Assembly (NCBI GenBank): GCA_003999685.1
Contig: CP021224.1
Coordinates: 1,116,001 to 1,180,000, forward strand
DNA: 64,000 nt
From: Taiwanofungus camphoratus
Taxonomy: Eukaryota; Basidiomycota; Agaricomycetes; Polyporales; Taiwanofungaceae
Direction: 5' to 3'
Of this stretch, positions 21,894-33,012 are shown piece by piece (within the stretch, counting starts at the first letter, position 1; every line of letters starts with the position of its first letter). A model generated the notes under the pieces. It saw only the letters and a list, made by a program, of their open reading frames with translations. It did no database searches and was not told the DNA's origin. Both the position numbers and the translations under genes were made by a program.

Positions 21894-23714
21894 TCATGCC
21901 GCGCTGTACAGGAACAAGTTGTTCGTCGCCGCGATCTATGTCAGGGCATCTCACATCAGGCTCGTGCTGAAAAGGGAACAAGGCAAGACGACGCACGGCG
22001 ATGGTATTCTCTCTAGGATGCCAGCTCGCGTGCAAAATTTTCTTGTTGAAATCCAGCGTCTCCGTCGCCATGGTCTCCCTGAGTCCGCCGGGGCGCACGC
22101 CATTCTTCACCCCGGCCTTGTTCCCAGGTAGAGGGCCGCCAATCTTCTTAGCCTTAAATGCCGACTTATCTGCTTGCAGCACGACGTCGTTCATGGTATC
22201 CACGTCGAATATCCGGAAGTAGTTGTGGTATGATCCAGTCAAGACGTGCCTGTTGCATGCGATGAGTACAGCGCCACATACTCCCAAAGAAAACCAGGAC
22301 AAGGGTGCGAAAAAGAAATGAGTGCGTACTTGTCGTTCCCACCCCATGTGCACTCGAACTTGTCAAAGATGCAGTCATTCTCATACAGATCGCACAGCTT
22401 CCCGCGCAGGTGATCGTGGATCGAGATGGTCTTGAGGGGCTTCGACTCCATGTTGATGTCCCAGATCTTGAGCGACAGGTAGTCACGCGCGAGAATGTAC
22501 CGCCCGTCACGACTGAATTTCACGTCCGAGATGGATGAAATGATCTCGGAGAAGAACGAGCGATTTGACGGATCCTCTTCCTCCTCAAACACTGCCGAGC
22601 GAGTGATCGACGGAACACGCACAAGTATGGTCAGGCGACGATCGTGACAGTATACAAGCTAGGGCGCTTACTCTTCGCGTGTTTATCGCACAATGCCGAG
22701 TCACGCATATCGGCGAGCTTGATGTTGCTTTTCGAGCTCGAGTACATGAAGAGGTTGCAATGTGTTGGGTGGAACTCAGCTGCGGTGATAACCTCCGTCA
22801 GCTCCTCCATGTTCACAGGCTTGATATCAACGATATCTGCCGATTGTAATCAGCACGGATTCCGATTAAGAAATCATATGAGAGTAGCTCGTACTGAAGC
22901 TCCTGTCACTGATATTCAGGTTCCATAGGTTGACCCGGAGGTCATCTGCGGAAATGTACGTCTCTTGGTCCGAATTCACCGAGATGGAATGTATGTGGTA
23001 CGCGTGTGCATTCGAATACACCTTGCGTGGCACGGCGGCGATAATGTTGTCCTGCTGCGTCATGCGAGGTAACCGCAAACCCTGCGACATCGTCGGTGGA
23101 GGCAGCGCTCGCTGCCCATCGTGCAGATTTGACTCGGAAACTACGCGCAACGATTTTTCAAACACCTTCCACAATTTAATCGTTTTATCTGCGCAGCTGT
23201 ATAAGTTTCAGTGACACAGAAATCCTCAAAATGGGTACTGTGCCGTTTGTAGATAGCAGGAAGTGTGCGGCGTTCTGTCGCCTGCACCACTTGATCTTGT
23301 TGATCTTCTCCTCGATTTCCAGAGACTTGAGATAGTCAAACTCTGGCTCGTGAGATTGGAATTCTGTGTAAAATTTGTACTCGCAACCCTTTTTCTGTTG
23401 TGTTGTGAATGACACGTCGGTCAAAGCTACGTCCCGCTGCACACGATAGGGGGGCTATCACGCACCATCTCGTTGCGCTCAAAGAGCACGACTCGGCCAC
23501 CCTTGTCTCCTGTCGCGAGATAGTTCCCTGTAGAGTCAAACTCCACAGTGGAGATGATGTCCGCTGCGCAGGATGATAAGGGGGCTACCTAAGTGCAAGG
23601 GGTGGCCGCAGACAAAGAGAGATGCAGACCTTCTGTGATGTCCTCTACGTCCCCCTTGTCTCCGAAACACTGGGCGAATCGCCAACCGCCTGAACTCGAC
23701 GCGTCCTGGTCCAT
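21894..23714 (-). CDS. CDC55: PP2A regulatory subunit B (PR55/CDC55)
   Basis: A WD40-repeat B55 subunit that directs protein phosphatase 2A to its substrates in mitosis and morphogenesis. Eight exons (23714-23630, 23563-23466, 23394-23244, 23188-22895, 22836-22672, 22591-22330, 22249-21997, 21935-21894) give 449 residues, close to the yeast and human lengths. Diagnostic segments include [86 protein letters not shown] and [15 protein letters not shown], ending NNLFLYSAA. The intron after exon 3 has no usable GT donor. A GC donor (gcacag) gives the exact LSTND/KTIKLW junction. It is divergent from COX9, with 345 bases between start codons. Confidence 0.96.
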
Positions 23715-24059
23715 GGTCTACTGTGTGTCAGCGATGGTGGGCGATGGGTGCGCGACAATGCTGGGCGAAAGTGCAGGGTAATGGTCTGGAGAGAGCTGAA
23801 TAGCGAGAACGGTCGTGCAATGCAATGCGGGGGAAGAGGTATGGAGGCACGGGTGTGGCGCGTTGCGTGCGTATGGTGCAGTTCAAGCCGGGTTTCCGCA
23901 CCGTTGGCACACTCGATCGAGGACGCTCTGGGGCGGCCAGGCCTCCTGTTGTCCTCTGTTTGGCCCGTGCCACTGCCTCCTCTGTCCGCCAAACCTCTTC
24001 CGACTTTGCCCTTTACATCCAAACCACAATCGTCCTCATTCTCTGCCGTCGCAGTCGCT

Positions 24060-24362
24060 ATGGCCATTGGACCCATCACCGGCAAGCTCAGGAAGCGTTT
24101 CTGGCTTGATCTCACCACCGCACTCGGCCTCGGTGTCAGCGCGGGCTATGCTTTCTGGTCAGTTTTCGCCGTCCGTTGCTTCGCGTCATGTCACTCATTT
24201 ACTCAAACAGGTATGGCGTGCACCTGAAGCACGGTGAGCTCACACTCGGGCCCGCGTCTCATGCTATTGTTGCATTGTTTCTCATCATCTTTTGTCCGCG
24301 CAGTTCAACGTCAAGAGGAGTTTTACCTCAAGCTCGAGAGGGCAAGGCAGCAGGGCTCATAG
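24060..24362 (+). CDS. COX9: Cytochrome c oxidase subunit VIIa-like (COX9)
   Basis: A 59-residue inner-membrane subunit of respiratory complex IV, too short to stand out as an open frame. Three exons: 24060-24157, 24211-24233 (only 23 nt) and 24304-24362. The protein begins MAIGPITGKLRKRF, then has one membrane span (LDLTTALGLGVSAGYAFWYG), and ends in a matrix or intermembrane helix with QRQEEFYLKLE. This matches the fungal COX9 pattern of PITG...LRR, a single helix ending YW/YG, and F-Y-x-K-LE. Phases at both introns (2 and 1) fit exactly. The neighbour upstream is CDC55, in divergent orientation. Function is inferred from the family. Confidence 0.9.
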
Positions 24363-24591
24363 ATGCAGCGTGTGTTGATGTCATGGCTGTACCCAATTTA
24401 CATCTCTTCGCGAACTCTTGTGACAAACTTAGCCGCACTGGCATGAGGAGGTCGTCTGACTCGTCTATATTGCAACGCGAGAACTACGACGGGACATAGA
24501 CAATAAGTAAATAGCAATGAATTAGACGGTGTATCCTGCCCGGCGCATCCCACTAACAATACACGTCCGCACCAAACCATTGAGTACGAAA

Positions 24592-26485
24592 TCACTTCAA
24601 CAGGCCCATCCTTTTCAACTGCTCGCAGCTCTCCACACGCTCCGCCTCGATGCTCTTCACCTTCTCCCAGTCCGTGCCTAAGCCAAAGACGCCGATCTCT
24701 TGATCGCGCCGGCGCTCCTTACGGTCCAGTCCACTGCGGCACTGCGCGTACAAATCCTGGGTATACACCTGCTCGACCGTCTTCTCGAAGCGACCCAGCT
24801 CTGGCCCGCCCCTGTTCCCGCTGCGTGCGAGCTCCGCGGCGATTGGGTGGCTTGAAAACTCTGCACTGTTGACGTGGTACCGCACGCCAAGCCCTCCTGT
24901 GTGCCGCTCGACGTTGTACCGAGGGGATGGGCTGAAGCTGAAGCGCGGGTCCGGTGTCGGTGCAGAGCTAAAGAGCGACGGCAGCACGTTGAGGAAGGAG
25001 AAGAGGAAGAGGATGATGAGAGGAAGCAGCTGCAGGAAGACCGAGCGCGACTGGGCGGGCTGCTGCCGCTCCTGATGCGTATTCGTGCGCATCCGCGTCG
25101 TGCGGAACCCACCGGGGCCGAAGGTCGCTGTGAAAACTAGACATGATGTCAATACGAATGAAATAAAGCCCCACAACAAAGATGCACTTACCAGGTCCAC
25201 CGCCAAATGATCCGCCACCAAAGGAACCGCCTCCCATTCCGCCCCCAAAGAACATGTTGAACAAGTCCTCGGGGCTCATCTCCGTCTCAAAACCGCTACC
25301 ACCAAAGCTACTACCTGAAAATCCTGGCGGGCCATGCCCCGCAGATGACATGCCGCTGAAGCGAGATTCAGGATCTGAGCCATGTTGGTCGTATGCAGCC
25401 CGTTTTTGTGGGTCTAGTTGGAGCAGAAGGTCAGCCAAATAGATATCAGAATCATGAGAGCAAGATAGTAAATATTCAGAGGACGGCCTCAGCATATCAT
25501 GATCATGATGGCACATTCTTCATCCATATCCGAACCGAGCATGAGAGCAAGGCTTGCACTGGCTGAATGCTGGTATAGTAAGTACCCGACTGTTGGCCCA
25601 GAATGATAGAGGATGCATGCACTCTCCTGGATGCGCCTGCACCATAACCGCTGGTAAAACGTCCAGGAGCACAGCTACTACGTGATAGATGATGCACATG
25701 GGTATCCATCATTGGTGACCACCGCCCATGGCGCACACGAACAGCAAAGTAGCTTGCCAGGGAACTGTATTGAACAGGTATTCTTACCTGACAGAACTTG
25801 AAAAGCTTTCGATACCACTACTCGCAGGCGCGATCAGTTTTGAGTTGATCAAACATAGTAGAGCGGTGATATACGCACTCTTGAAAGCCTCATCGGCTCC
25901 CGGTGCCCCGTTTTTGTCAGGATGTAGCGATAGTGCCAGCTACAAGTGTAAGCGTAAACCGACGTCAGGCACACGTATAGCACAACCTCGCACCTTACGA
26001 TATGCCTTCTTGACGTCTGCTTCCTCGCAGTCTTTCTTCACAGCGAGAATCTCGTAGTACTCTGTCAATTTGCATGAGCGCACGCGCTTCACTACCGCAG
26101 CCTGCTCCGGGGTATGGTCCCTCTTCTTCTGCTCAGGTCCAGCATTCGACGTTCCCGACGCACTCCCATTCGTCTTTGGTGCCGATTGCGATGATGAGGC
26201 AGTGTGTCGTTGCCTAGCGCCTGATGCAGATGGATGTGGTTCTGCGGACGAGGTGAAGGGCTCTGCGTTTGAGGCGGCTGAGGATGCAGATGACGAGGAC
26301 GACGACTCTGGGGGTTCGGAGGACGCATCTGAGTCGATGACTTCAAGGAGCTTGAGGGCCTCGGGGGTGGAGAAGAGCGAAAGGGACTTCTCGCAGAAAC
26401 GGCGAGCAGAAGCGAAGTCGCCCGCGTTCCTGCGTCTCTGCGCTATGGCGAGGCACTTGAGGGCCTCGTCCTTGTTGCTTTCCAT
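24592..26485 (-). CDS. ER membrane J-domain protein with DUF1977 (HLJ1/DNAJB12-like)
   Basis: A tail-anchored Hsp40 that presents misfolded membrane proteins to Hsp70 and ER-associated degradation. Five exons (26485-25994, 25939-25879, 25817-25788, 25413-25192, 25136-24592) give 449 residues. The N-terminus (MESNKDEALKCLAIAQRRRNAG) is typical of DNAJB12/14, then a Ser-rich linker. The J-domain follows, with TEYYEILAVKKDC, then HPDKN in exon 2 and FQVLSDPQKRAAYD across exons 3 and 4. A Gly/Phe stretch and a membrane helix (LLPLIILFLFSFLNVLP) precede the DUF1977 tail (RYHVNSAEF...). Intron 3 is 374 nt, far longer than the other introns. The yeast orthologue HLJ1 is the closest named protein, but the architecture is nearer DNAJB12, so no symbol is given. 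Confidence 0.93.
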
Positions 26486-26826
26486 TGAGCAATGCCTCTG
26501 CCTTGAAGCAGCAAGGCCTTTCCAAGGTGGATTTCGGGCGTCAAGCTTCGAGAATCGAGCACGTTGAAAGGCTGGGAAAGACGACTGAGGACTGGGCGCT
26601 TCTCAGAGAAATACGTGGAGCCGCGCGGGGTTAGTTGTTAACAACCTCTACTTACTGACATCACTAGAAGATTCTATGGCATAAGTAAACCCCTCCTTAT
26701 CGGCTTTGTTATCTCCTTTATCTTTGTACTTACTCCTGATTGATCGTCTATTACGTAAGAGTCGTCTATCTCTGCTTATTTATTTATTGATCGAGATGGT
26801 CGATTCCACTTTCCCCGCTCAAGTCC
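26486..26826. promoter_or_regulatory. Divergent promoter region (J-protein / FBXO9-like)
   Basis: The 341 bases between the start codons of two divergent genes. It includes the 12-base perfect palindrome gttgttaacaac at 26634-26645, a plausible dimeric-factor site; its binding protein is unknown. T-rich runs follow on the plus strand. Confidence 0.45.
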
Positions 26827-28490
26827 ATGCCCTCGTCGCACTCTACCGCGACACTTACCGCAGACTCAGAGGAGCTCGCCAGATTCAGAGAGCAATGGAA
26901 GGAGGAAGTCCGCAAGAAGAAGAGCCAGTCCAGTACCCCCCATGCAGCTGAGCCCGGTTCACCTGCACCTCTCCTGCCGCCCAAGAGCAATGCCTCGCCC
27001 ATACGCTCGTCCACTACCTCGCATATCGCAGTCACTCGTCCATCAAATGACGTCGTTGCAGTCTTACAAAAGCCTCCAACGGATCCTGCGTCTGCCCCGC
27101 TCAGCCGCACTCTCAGTAGAGCAGTCGAGGTGTACCGCAGAGCTGTCGAGTGTGAGCAGCAGAGCAACCTCGATGAGGCCCTACAGCTGTATCGCACTGC
27201 GTTTCGCATGGACTCAAACGTCGATCGTGCCTACCACAGAGTCGAATTGCAGATGCAGTATGCTACTGCTCACACGCCCAACGGCAGCGAGTCACAGAAG
27301 CCCCGCCATCACAAGACCACCTCAGTGTCCAGCGCTGGCGTCGTAGACGAGATCACGCGAGGCGTGAAGGAGCTCGAAGTGGCTCGTCCTGATATGCCCA
27401 TTGCACAGACAGGAAATACAACGGTGACCGGAACACTGGCGAGCCTCCTAGCGAGCTGGCCGCGCGAACTCGTGTTCGAGCCAGAAGATGAAAAGGAGGC
27501 TACACCGCTCAAGCGTCTGCCGGACGAGCTGCTTGTGCTCATCCTGCGCAGCCTTGATCCTGCTGCACTCGAGCGATTTGCAATAGTCAATCGCAAGGCT
27601 CGTGTTGTCAGTCTAGATGTCGCAATCTGGAAGTACGTTGTATAACCATATTTTCTAATATTCACTTGACAGGCATATATTAGAGATCTTGTGCAGGCTA
27701 CGTATAAGCCCCCGCAAATACGAGAGGACAACGATATCGACAGTCTACTTCACGGATACATGACTGATTATCGACGGCTATACATCGAGCACCCACGCGT
27801 GCGGCTAGACGGTGTCTACATTGCCGTCTGCCACTATATGTAAGTTTACACAGTCAGAGATATAAAAATTGGATTTCATCATTCCGCATCTCTTAACAGT
27901 CGACGAGGCCTAAGCGAGAACGCTTGGGTCAACGTACGTGCTTGCAGTTCTCACCTCGACAAGATTCAGAGTAACGATGTCTGCAGGTCAACCACCTCAT
28001 TACCTATCACCGCTACCTGTAAGTTCCGCTTCCCCGACGTGTCGGTATGTGCAAGACATTGAATCCCGTGACTAGACGATTCTATCCAAACGGGCAGGTC
28101 CTCTCTCTCCTCGCGAACGAAGAGCTTCCCCCACAACAAGTCATATCCGTTCTCAAGCCAACTTTGCGCATGAAGGTATGTCCTCCCCTCCCGCCTCTCG
28201 CATTATACTCACGCTCCCTGCACATCTCCTCCGACCAGGGTCTTTTCATAGGCAACTGGTACCTCGATGGAACAACCGTCTACATCACTGAGTTGCTCGA
28301 TCCCTCAGGCGGGCCGCTGCGCTACGCGTTCCGGATGACGCTGAAACTGCGCAGCCGCCCGCTCGGGCGCTGGAACCGCCTCGACTTCCATGCGTACGAG
28401 AGCGTGGAGATCGAGAGCGGCGAGGCGACGCCGGTCGCGCTGAAGCATGAGAGACCATTTTGGTTCTCGAAGGTTCGATCGTATGCTTAG
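26827..28490 (+). CDS. HRT3: F-box protein of the FBXO9/HRT3 family
   Basis: An SCF ubiquitin-ligase adaptor conserved from yeast (Hrt3) to human (FBXO9). Six exons (26827-27636, 27673-27839, 27900-27933, 27987-28018, 28076-28175, 28239-28490) encode 464 residues. The N-terminus has the charged FREQWKEEVRKKK helix. A TPR-like repeat follows, with LSRAVEVYRRAVECEQQSNL then DEALQLYRTAFRMD. The F-box starts LKRLPDELLVLILRSLDPAAL. The C-terminal family signature is RVRLDGVYIAVCHYIRRGLSE, then LITYHRYLRFYPNG and VLSLLANEELPP. Exons 3 and 4 are small (34 and 32 nt). The donor of intron 1 (gttgta) was preferred over the nearby gtacgt because only it keeps the conserved frame. In yeast Hrt3 is linked to methionine-pathway and peroxisomal ligases, but substrates here are unknown. 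Confidence 0.9.
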
Positions 28491-28893
28491 GGTGGTAAGA
28501 GACAGTGTTGCCGGTGCATTATAGATGGGCAGACGAAGAATTAAATCGCTATGGTGTACTTTCTAGATCGAAGATGCAAAAATCCACATTTAACCTTTTG
28601 GGCTTAGAGAGTGCTCATGATATAGGATTTTCGGTAAGTTAAAGTCGAATTACGTTCGCAGAAACATGTTGTGCTCTCGCATCCCAGTCGTCGCCAACTG
28701 CAATCGTTCATACGACACAAAAACGTTGCCTGAGCTGTCAATCACAAAGCATGGTTCTAATCGTCTTTATGACTTTGCAAGACAGCAGTCTAATACAACG
28801 GCACGGGTACTAATTTAACCGCTGTATCCCCCGAAATATTGTGGACATGATAAGTCTACACCTCTCTGTACCGACTGACGAAAAGTTTGGTGC
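28491..28893. other. Intergenic between convergent genes
   Basis: About 400 AT-rich bases between the stops of the FBXO9-like gene and the MIF-like gene. It serves as 3' untranslated and terminator sequence for both. Nothing else is seen. Confidence 0.4.
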
Positions 28894-29495
28894 TTACTTG
28901 ATACCTCGGATGATAGCAATGGTCGTAGCGTTGTGCCTGGGGAATAGTCAACCGTTATTAGCGTTCGCTTTCGACTCGGAAGAGACAAGCACTGTACCCC
29001 ATATTGGATGCTTTCGGATCGTTGAAGGTGCTAGGGTGGTGAGACGATCAAGTTGCAATAAGAGGAATGATTGCATTTTGAGACTGACATATACCCGCGA
29101 TCACCGGGTACTCCCAACTTCTCCTCGAAAAAGTCAAAGAAAGCTTTGCTGAAAACTTGGTTTGCCTCAGGATTGAGATTGAACAGGCTCGTCTGCGAAG
29201 ACTGATGAGGGCTACGTTTCTCAGCATATGACAAATCTCGCCTTACAATGACAAGTTGGAATGCAGGGTCAAAAGTCCCATTGAAGGTGAGCGTCTCGTT
29301 GTAGTCATAGCTCACGCAGATGGCTGGTAGCGGTTTATCGAGGATCTTGGCCGCGAACTAATAAACAAGTATCGAATCAGCGCTGAAATAGGATCCGGCC
29401 GCAATGTGGATCATCGCACTCACAGCGCCGAATTCAACAACAAATGACTTTGGATCTGCGAGCGCAACATTGGTCTTGAGCTCGAGAGAGGGCAT
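28894..29495 (-). CDS. Macrophage migration inhibitory factor (MIF)-like tautomerase
   Basis: A small protein of the MIF/tautomerase fold. Five exons (29495-29424, 29357-29247, 29192-29089, 29030-28998, 28936-28894) encode 120 residues, the usual family length. It starts MPSLELKTNV, so Pro2, the catalytic base once Met is removed, is present. Other family positions are KPLPAICVSYDYNETLTFNG, NPEANQVFSKAFFDFFEEKLG, the PGDRGYITFND segment, and the Asn-Met-Gly and Thr-Thr residues near the end. The donors of introns 3 and 4 were chosen to restore GYITFND and NMG-HNATT. An alternative ending that reads through intron 4 is possible. Without a signal peptide it is probably cytosolic. The physiological substrate of fungal MIF proteins is unknown. 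Confidence 0.85.
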
Positions 29496-30222
29496 GTTCA
29501 CAGACGGAGAATGTGCAGTGGGATAATCCTCCGCAATTTAAGGGGGTTATTCAAAGATAACATGGAAGACGGAGGTCCGGACAAAACTTCTCTGAAATAG
29601 ACATTGGGGGAAGAAAAGATATGCAGCATGGGACATACAGTGCCGATTCCGAGACTTCTCCGGTTCAAGCTGTAAGGGCCGCTGGAAGCGGAATCCCACA
29701 CAGAACTGCGCCAACGGCTTCTCATTTTTGTATAAGAGATAGCTGTTAATCCTGGCCTTGCAGGGCGCAGACTTAATGTAAACCGAAACGACGTACGAAG
29801 GATGTACCTTCCCCCGTATCGATCCAATTCTCATATTACGATAGCGTAGATACGTTTTAGTAAATAGACAGACTCGCGTTCGTATTTTCTGACAAAGGGT
29901 CAACAATAGACACAAATGGAGTCTTGAAAACTGGAGGACCGGAGAACAATGTGTATGATCAGAATCATACCAATCCTTTCGAACCCTATGTTGTCCTAGT
30001 CAGTAACAAACACCTTCACTAGATCCGCGCAAGCTGGCATACGTCAAAGAGACAATTGACATCGAAGACAGTCAGTCAAGTATACATAGTATTCGGATAT
30101 CATTAGCAGAGCGCTGCTCCACTAACTACCTGCACATTATTGCCGGGTGATGTAGACCAGCATACACAATCTAGAACCACCGTCGCCTTTTGGCCGGTCG
30201 CTGGCGATCACGTTGATTAGCC
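29496..30222. other. Intergenic
   Basis: MIF-like promoter and the 3' region of the next minus-strand gene. Overlapping minus-strand frames at 29498-29915 carry no known motif and are not supported as genes. Confidence 0.4.
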
Positions 30223-31354
30223 TCAAATTGCCTGCAAGATGGTGACGCTTACATCTGAGTCGGGACTATTATATTCATCATCTTCATCACCGGCCTCAGG
30301 CTCTTGATAACGACCCACCTCATCGGTATCATAGCCATCCCAATCATCCTCGTAATCTTCATCGTCCTCATAAGCTTCAGCATCCTCAAATTCTTCATCG
30401 TCATCCGAAGACAGATAGCCAGATGATTTAGAGGCGCGGCTTCGGCGAGACAACTTGAATGCCATGAAAGGTCCATGCGCATAAAGGCCGCTCAGCCCAC
30501 GCCTGGGCCGCCCAATAAGCTTAAATAGAGGGGTGCACACGGCCTTCGTGTCGTCGTCGAGGGGACATGCGTATTTGAAGTCTCCGCCATCAGCATTTGT
30601 GTTCCATTCGAGTCTTGCTTTTCCATATGCGAGCTGCATGGGGTCGGAAACATCGAGGCTAATTTCAACACGGTGTCTCTGCCGCGGAGCAAGGAGCCGG
30701 GCGTAAGAACGGCAGGTATAGACCTCGGAAACCAGCACATGCTTCTCTTCGATATAACCCGCGTTAAATAGTTGCTTGAGTCGCCCTGGGTACGTTATAC
30801 TAGTATAACGAGGCTGAAACATGCCGAGGATGGCGCCGTAGCTGCTACTGATCACGAATGACTTTTTCATACCACCTTTAAAACCGGGCGGGTGAGATCT
30901 GCGACGAAATCATTACATAAAGAGGCAAAGCAATAGATGTAATACTCACAGTCCGACTTCACCATTGACCTTGATCTCATTTGTCGTGAGTGACTGGATC
31001 CAGCGTTCGCGATCTTGTCCGCTCGTCGTTGTCTCTATGCCAAACTCTTCAGCGAACCCGTCATCGAATATATTCCCTTCTGGAGCAAACGAATGGTCGC
31101 TCTGCAGACGACCATAGTCCCCGATCTGAGCAAAAAGTAGGCAATACCAATTAGAAGTCCATACACGGGCTAGTATAATAAAACCCGGTGTAAGATGTGA
31201 ATTCTAGTATACTGTACACCCGAAAGACACCAAAAATGTCTGATTCACTCACTCGAACGGGCCTCAGGGGATCCCAACTGGCATAGTAGTTACTAGCCTC
31301 GAACATGAGGGAGACATATTTGTGCTCGGCATTCTTATTGCTATTGAAGAACAT
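30223..31354 (-). CDS. Unknown protein with acidic C-terminal tail
   Basis: I do not recognise this protein. A phase-consistent three-exon model (31354-31253, 31125-30950, 30898-30223) gives 317 residues. The first part (MFFNSNKNAEHKYVSLMFEA, then YYASWDPLRPVR) and the middle (IGDYGRLQSDHSFAPEGNIF) look like a folded domain. The last 60 residues are very rich in Asp and Glu with interspersed Tyr (EDAEAYEDDEDYEDDWDGYD). The frame is open upstream of the chosen ATG through 54 more codons, and a separate 49-codon frame starting at 31757 ends at a good splice donor. The true gene may therefore begin further upstream, but I could not connect the exons in phase. Intron 1 is 127 nt. Acidic tails of this kind occur in chromatin and histone-binding proteins, but no such role is claimed. 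Confidence 0.6.
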
Positions 31355-33012
31355 TGCAGGATACAAAGCGTGATAGCAGGATGAGAGCAGTGGGTGTGTG
31401 CATCCGGATATGGGCACTTTATACTTTGAATCCGGATGGGTTTTAAGGTGACAATGATAAAGAAATGAAGACGGACTCATGGCGGTCACCTCAGGTCTTT
31501 GGCCGCAACGTTCCATCGATGTTATCCCAAAAGAGGAATCGGCACGTCGACTTTTCTGTGTCAGATAGTATGTTTGAGTAGCCTAAGAGCGTGCATCAAA
31601 GTTCCACACCTGTTTGACTGGCATCTGACTTCAATCGAGCGCTTATGATCAACTCGCGGATGCAACGCTGCTCGCAAAATGAAAGCTTGTCCAACTTGCA
31701 TGACACCACACCATGGAATAATTCTTCCAAAGGCGCAGGGATGTGCAAAGGGCCCATTATGACGACTTGAGGACTGGTATTGAAAACTGTGTACACAGTG
31801 TGATCATCGAAGGCCTCAACTCGTCTGTTGCGGAGATCGCACGCTCTTTACGTACCACAAAGGAGCGCCTGGACAAGACGACGAACCAGCGAGGTCACTG
31901 CAACAACGCGGAAGCCGGGTGTGTGCACAACGATAGGGCGATCAGGAAAACTTTATTGAGCGATCAGCGTCACGTTCCTAACGTCAGCTGGAGTGGAAGA
32001 AATGGGGTGGGTGTAGTCTCCCTGTGCGGACTATGCTGCTTTTTTCAAACCTTCGCGCCTCAGAAATTCGTCTCTGAAAGGCAGTGGAACTTTTGCTGCT
32101 GTAATACACTCCCTCACTCTTTGTTCTGTCTGCAGTTGCAATCAGGACAGGATTAACAGGTAAGTGTCAATGTAAATGAGATAGGATTAGACATGTCAAA
32201 AAGAAAGCTTCAGGTATGTCACCGTACTGGGTCTTGCCAAATGATATTTGAATCAAATGACTGGGAAGTAAGCCATGACCGACAATTGACTGCATTGAGA
32301 GTAAAAGTCATACGAGACCACTGGACCAGCTCAACTGAACAGAATAAAGAGTTGTGCTACTGAGTAGAGTAGACTTGTCATTGTCTCGGAGTGAGCCTCC
32401 CTCTAGCCTGGCAACTTACCGCATGTGGATGACACCGCTTTCCTTGTTCCGATCGTTGCGGGATCGTCGCGTAATCTGAACGCGGCCGTCGCCGTCGTAG
32501 CACTACTAGCCTGTCTCGAGGTAAAGTAATGAGCTCTACTTACTTACTGGTACCACATCGAACTAATAGGTAATACCCACCTACATGCTAAAAATCTTCA
32601 TTATTCCCTATGCAAAATTGGCGCTGCCTTTGTAAGCATCTCGTTCAACGTCGATTCTGATATTGCCATTAACGGCTCGCAAATCACAACCACTCGAAGG
32701 ACTCTTGCACAAAATCCTTTACTCGGTCGGTTGCTCTCAACGCAGACTTATCCGCACCTTCACTCGGTATATTTCGTGTTGTTCTTACGGCAGGGGGTTG
32801 TCATGTGCAATCGTGTCAGCATGGGAACGTGATTGAAGATCCCACGAAGTATGTGCTGAAACGCACTATTTAGTCCAGCACTGAATACTTGGCACGCTTG
32901 AACAGGCTTGAATGCGAGACAGGAGCAACACGTGGTATATTCTGTACCCATCAAACCACTCTGGGGATCGATATACTTGGTTATAGTTCATCAATATACA
33001 GGAGCCTCAAGC
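31355..33012. other. Long intergenic region
   Basis: About 1.66 kb between the unknown minus-strand gene and the amidase. It includes a possible 5' exon of the former (31757-31610, minus). A 137-codon plus-strand frame at 31743-32156 overlaps that exon and has no motif. Several stretches resemble acttacttact. I see no RNA gene or transposon. Confidence 0.35.

Noticed and set aside
31743-32156. 137-codon plus-strand open frame
   Set aside because: No start context, motif or splice partner; it overlaps a more protein-like minus-strand frame and a Cys/Phe-rich tail typical of chance translation.
32536-32547. acttacttact motif also seen near 37650 and 49980, considered as a transposon end
   Set aside because: Only the short tandem acttact is shared; flanks differ and no target-site duplication or inverted partner was seen.
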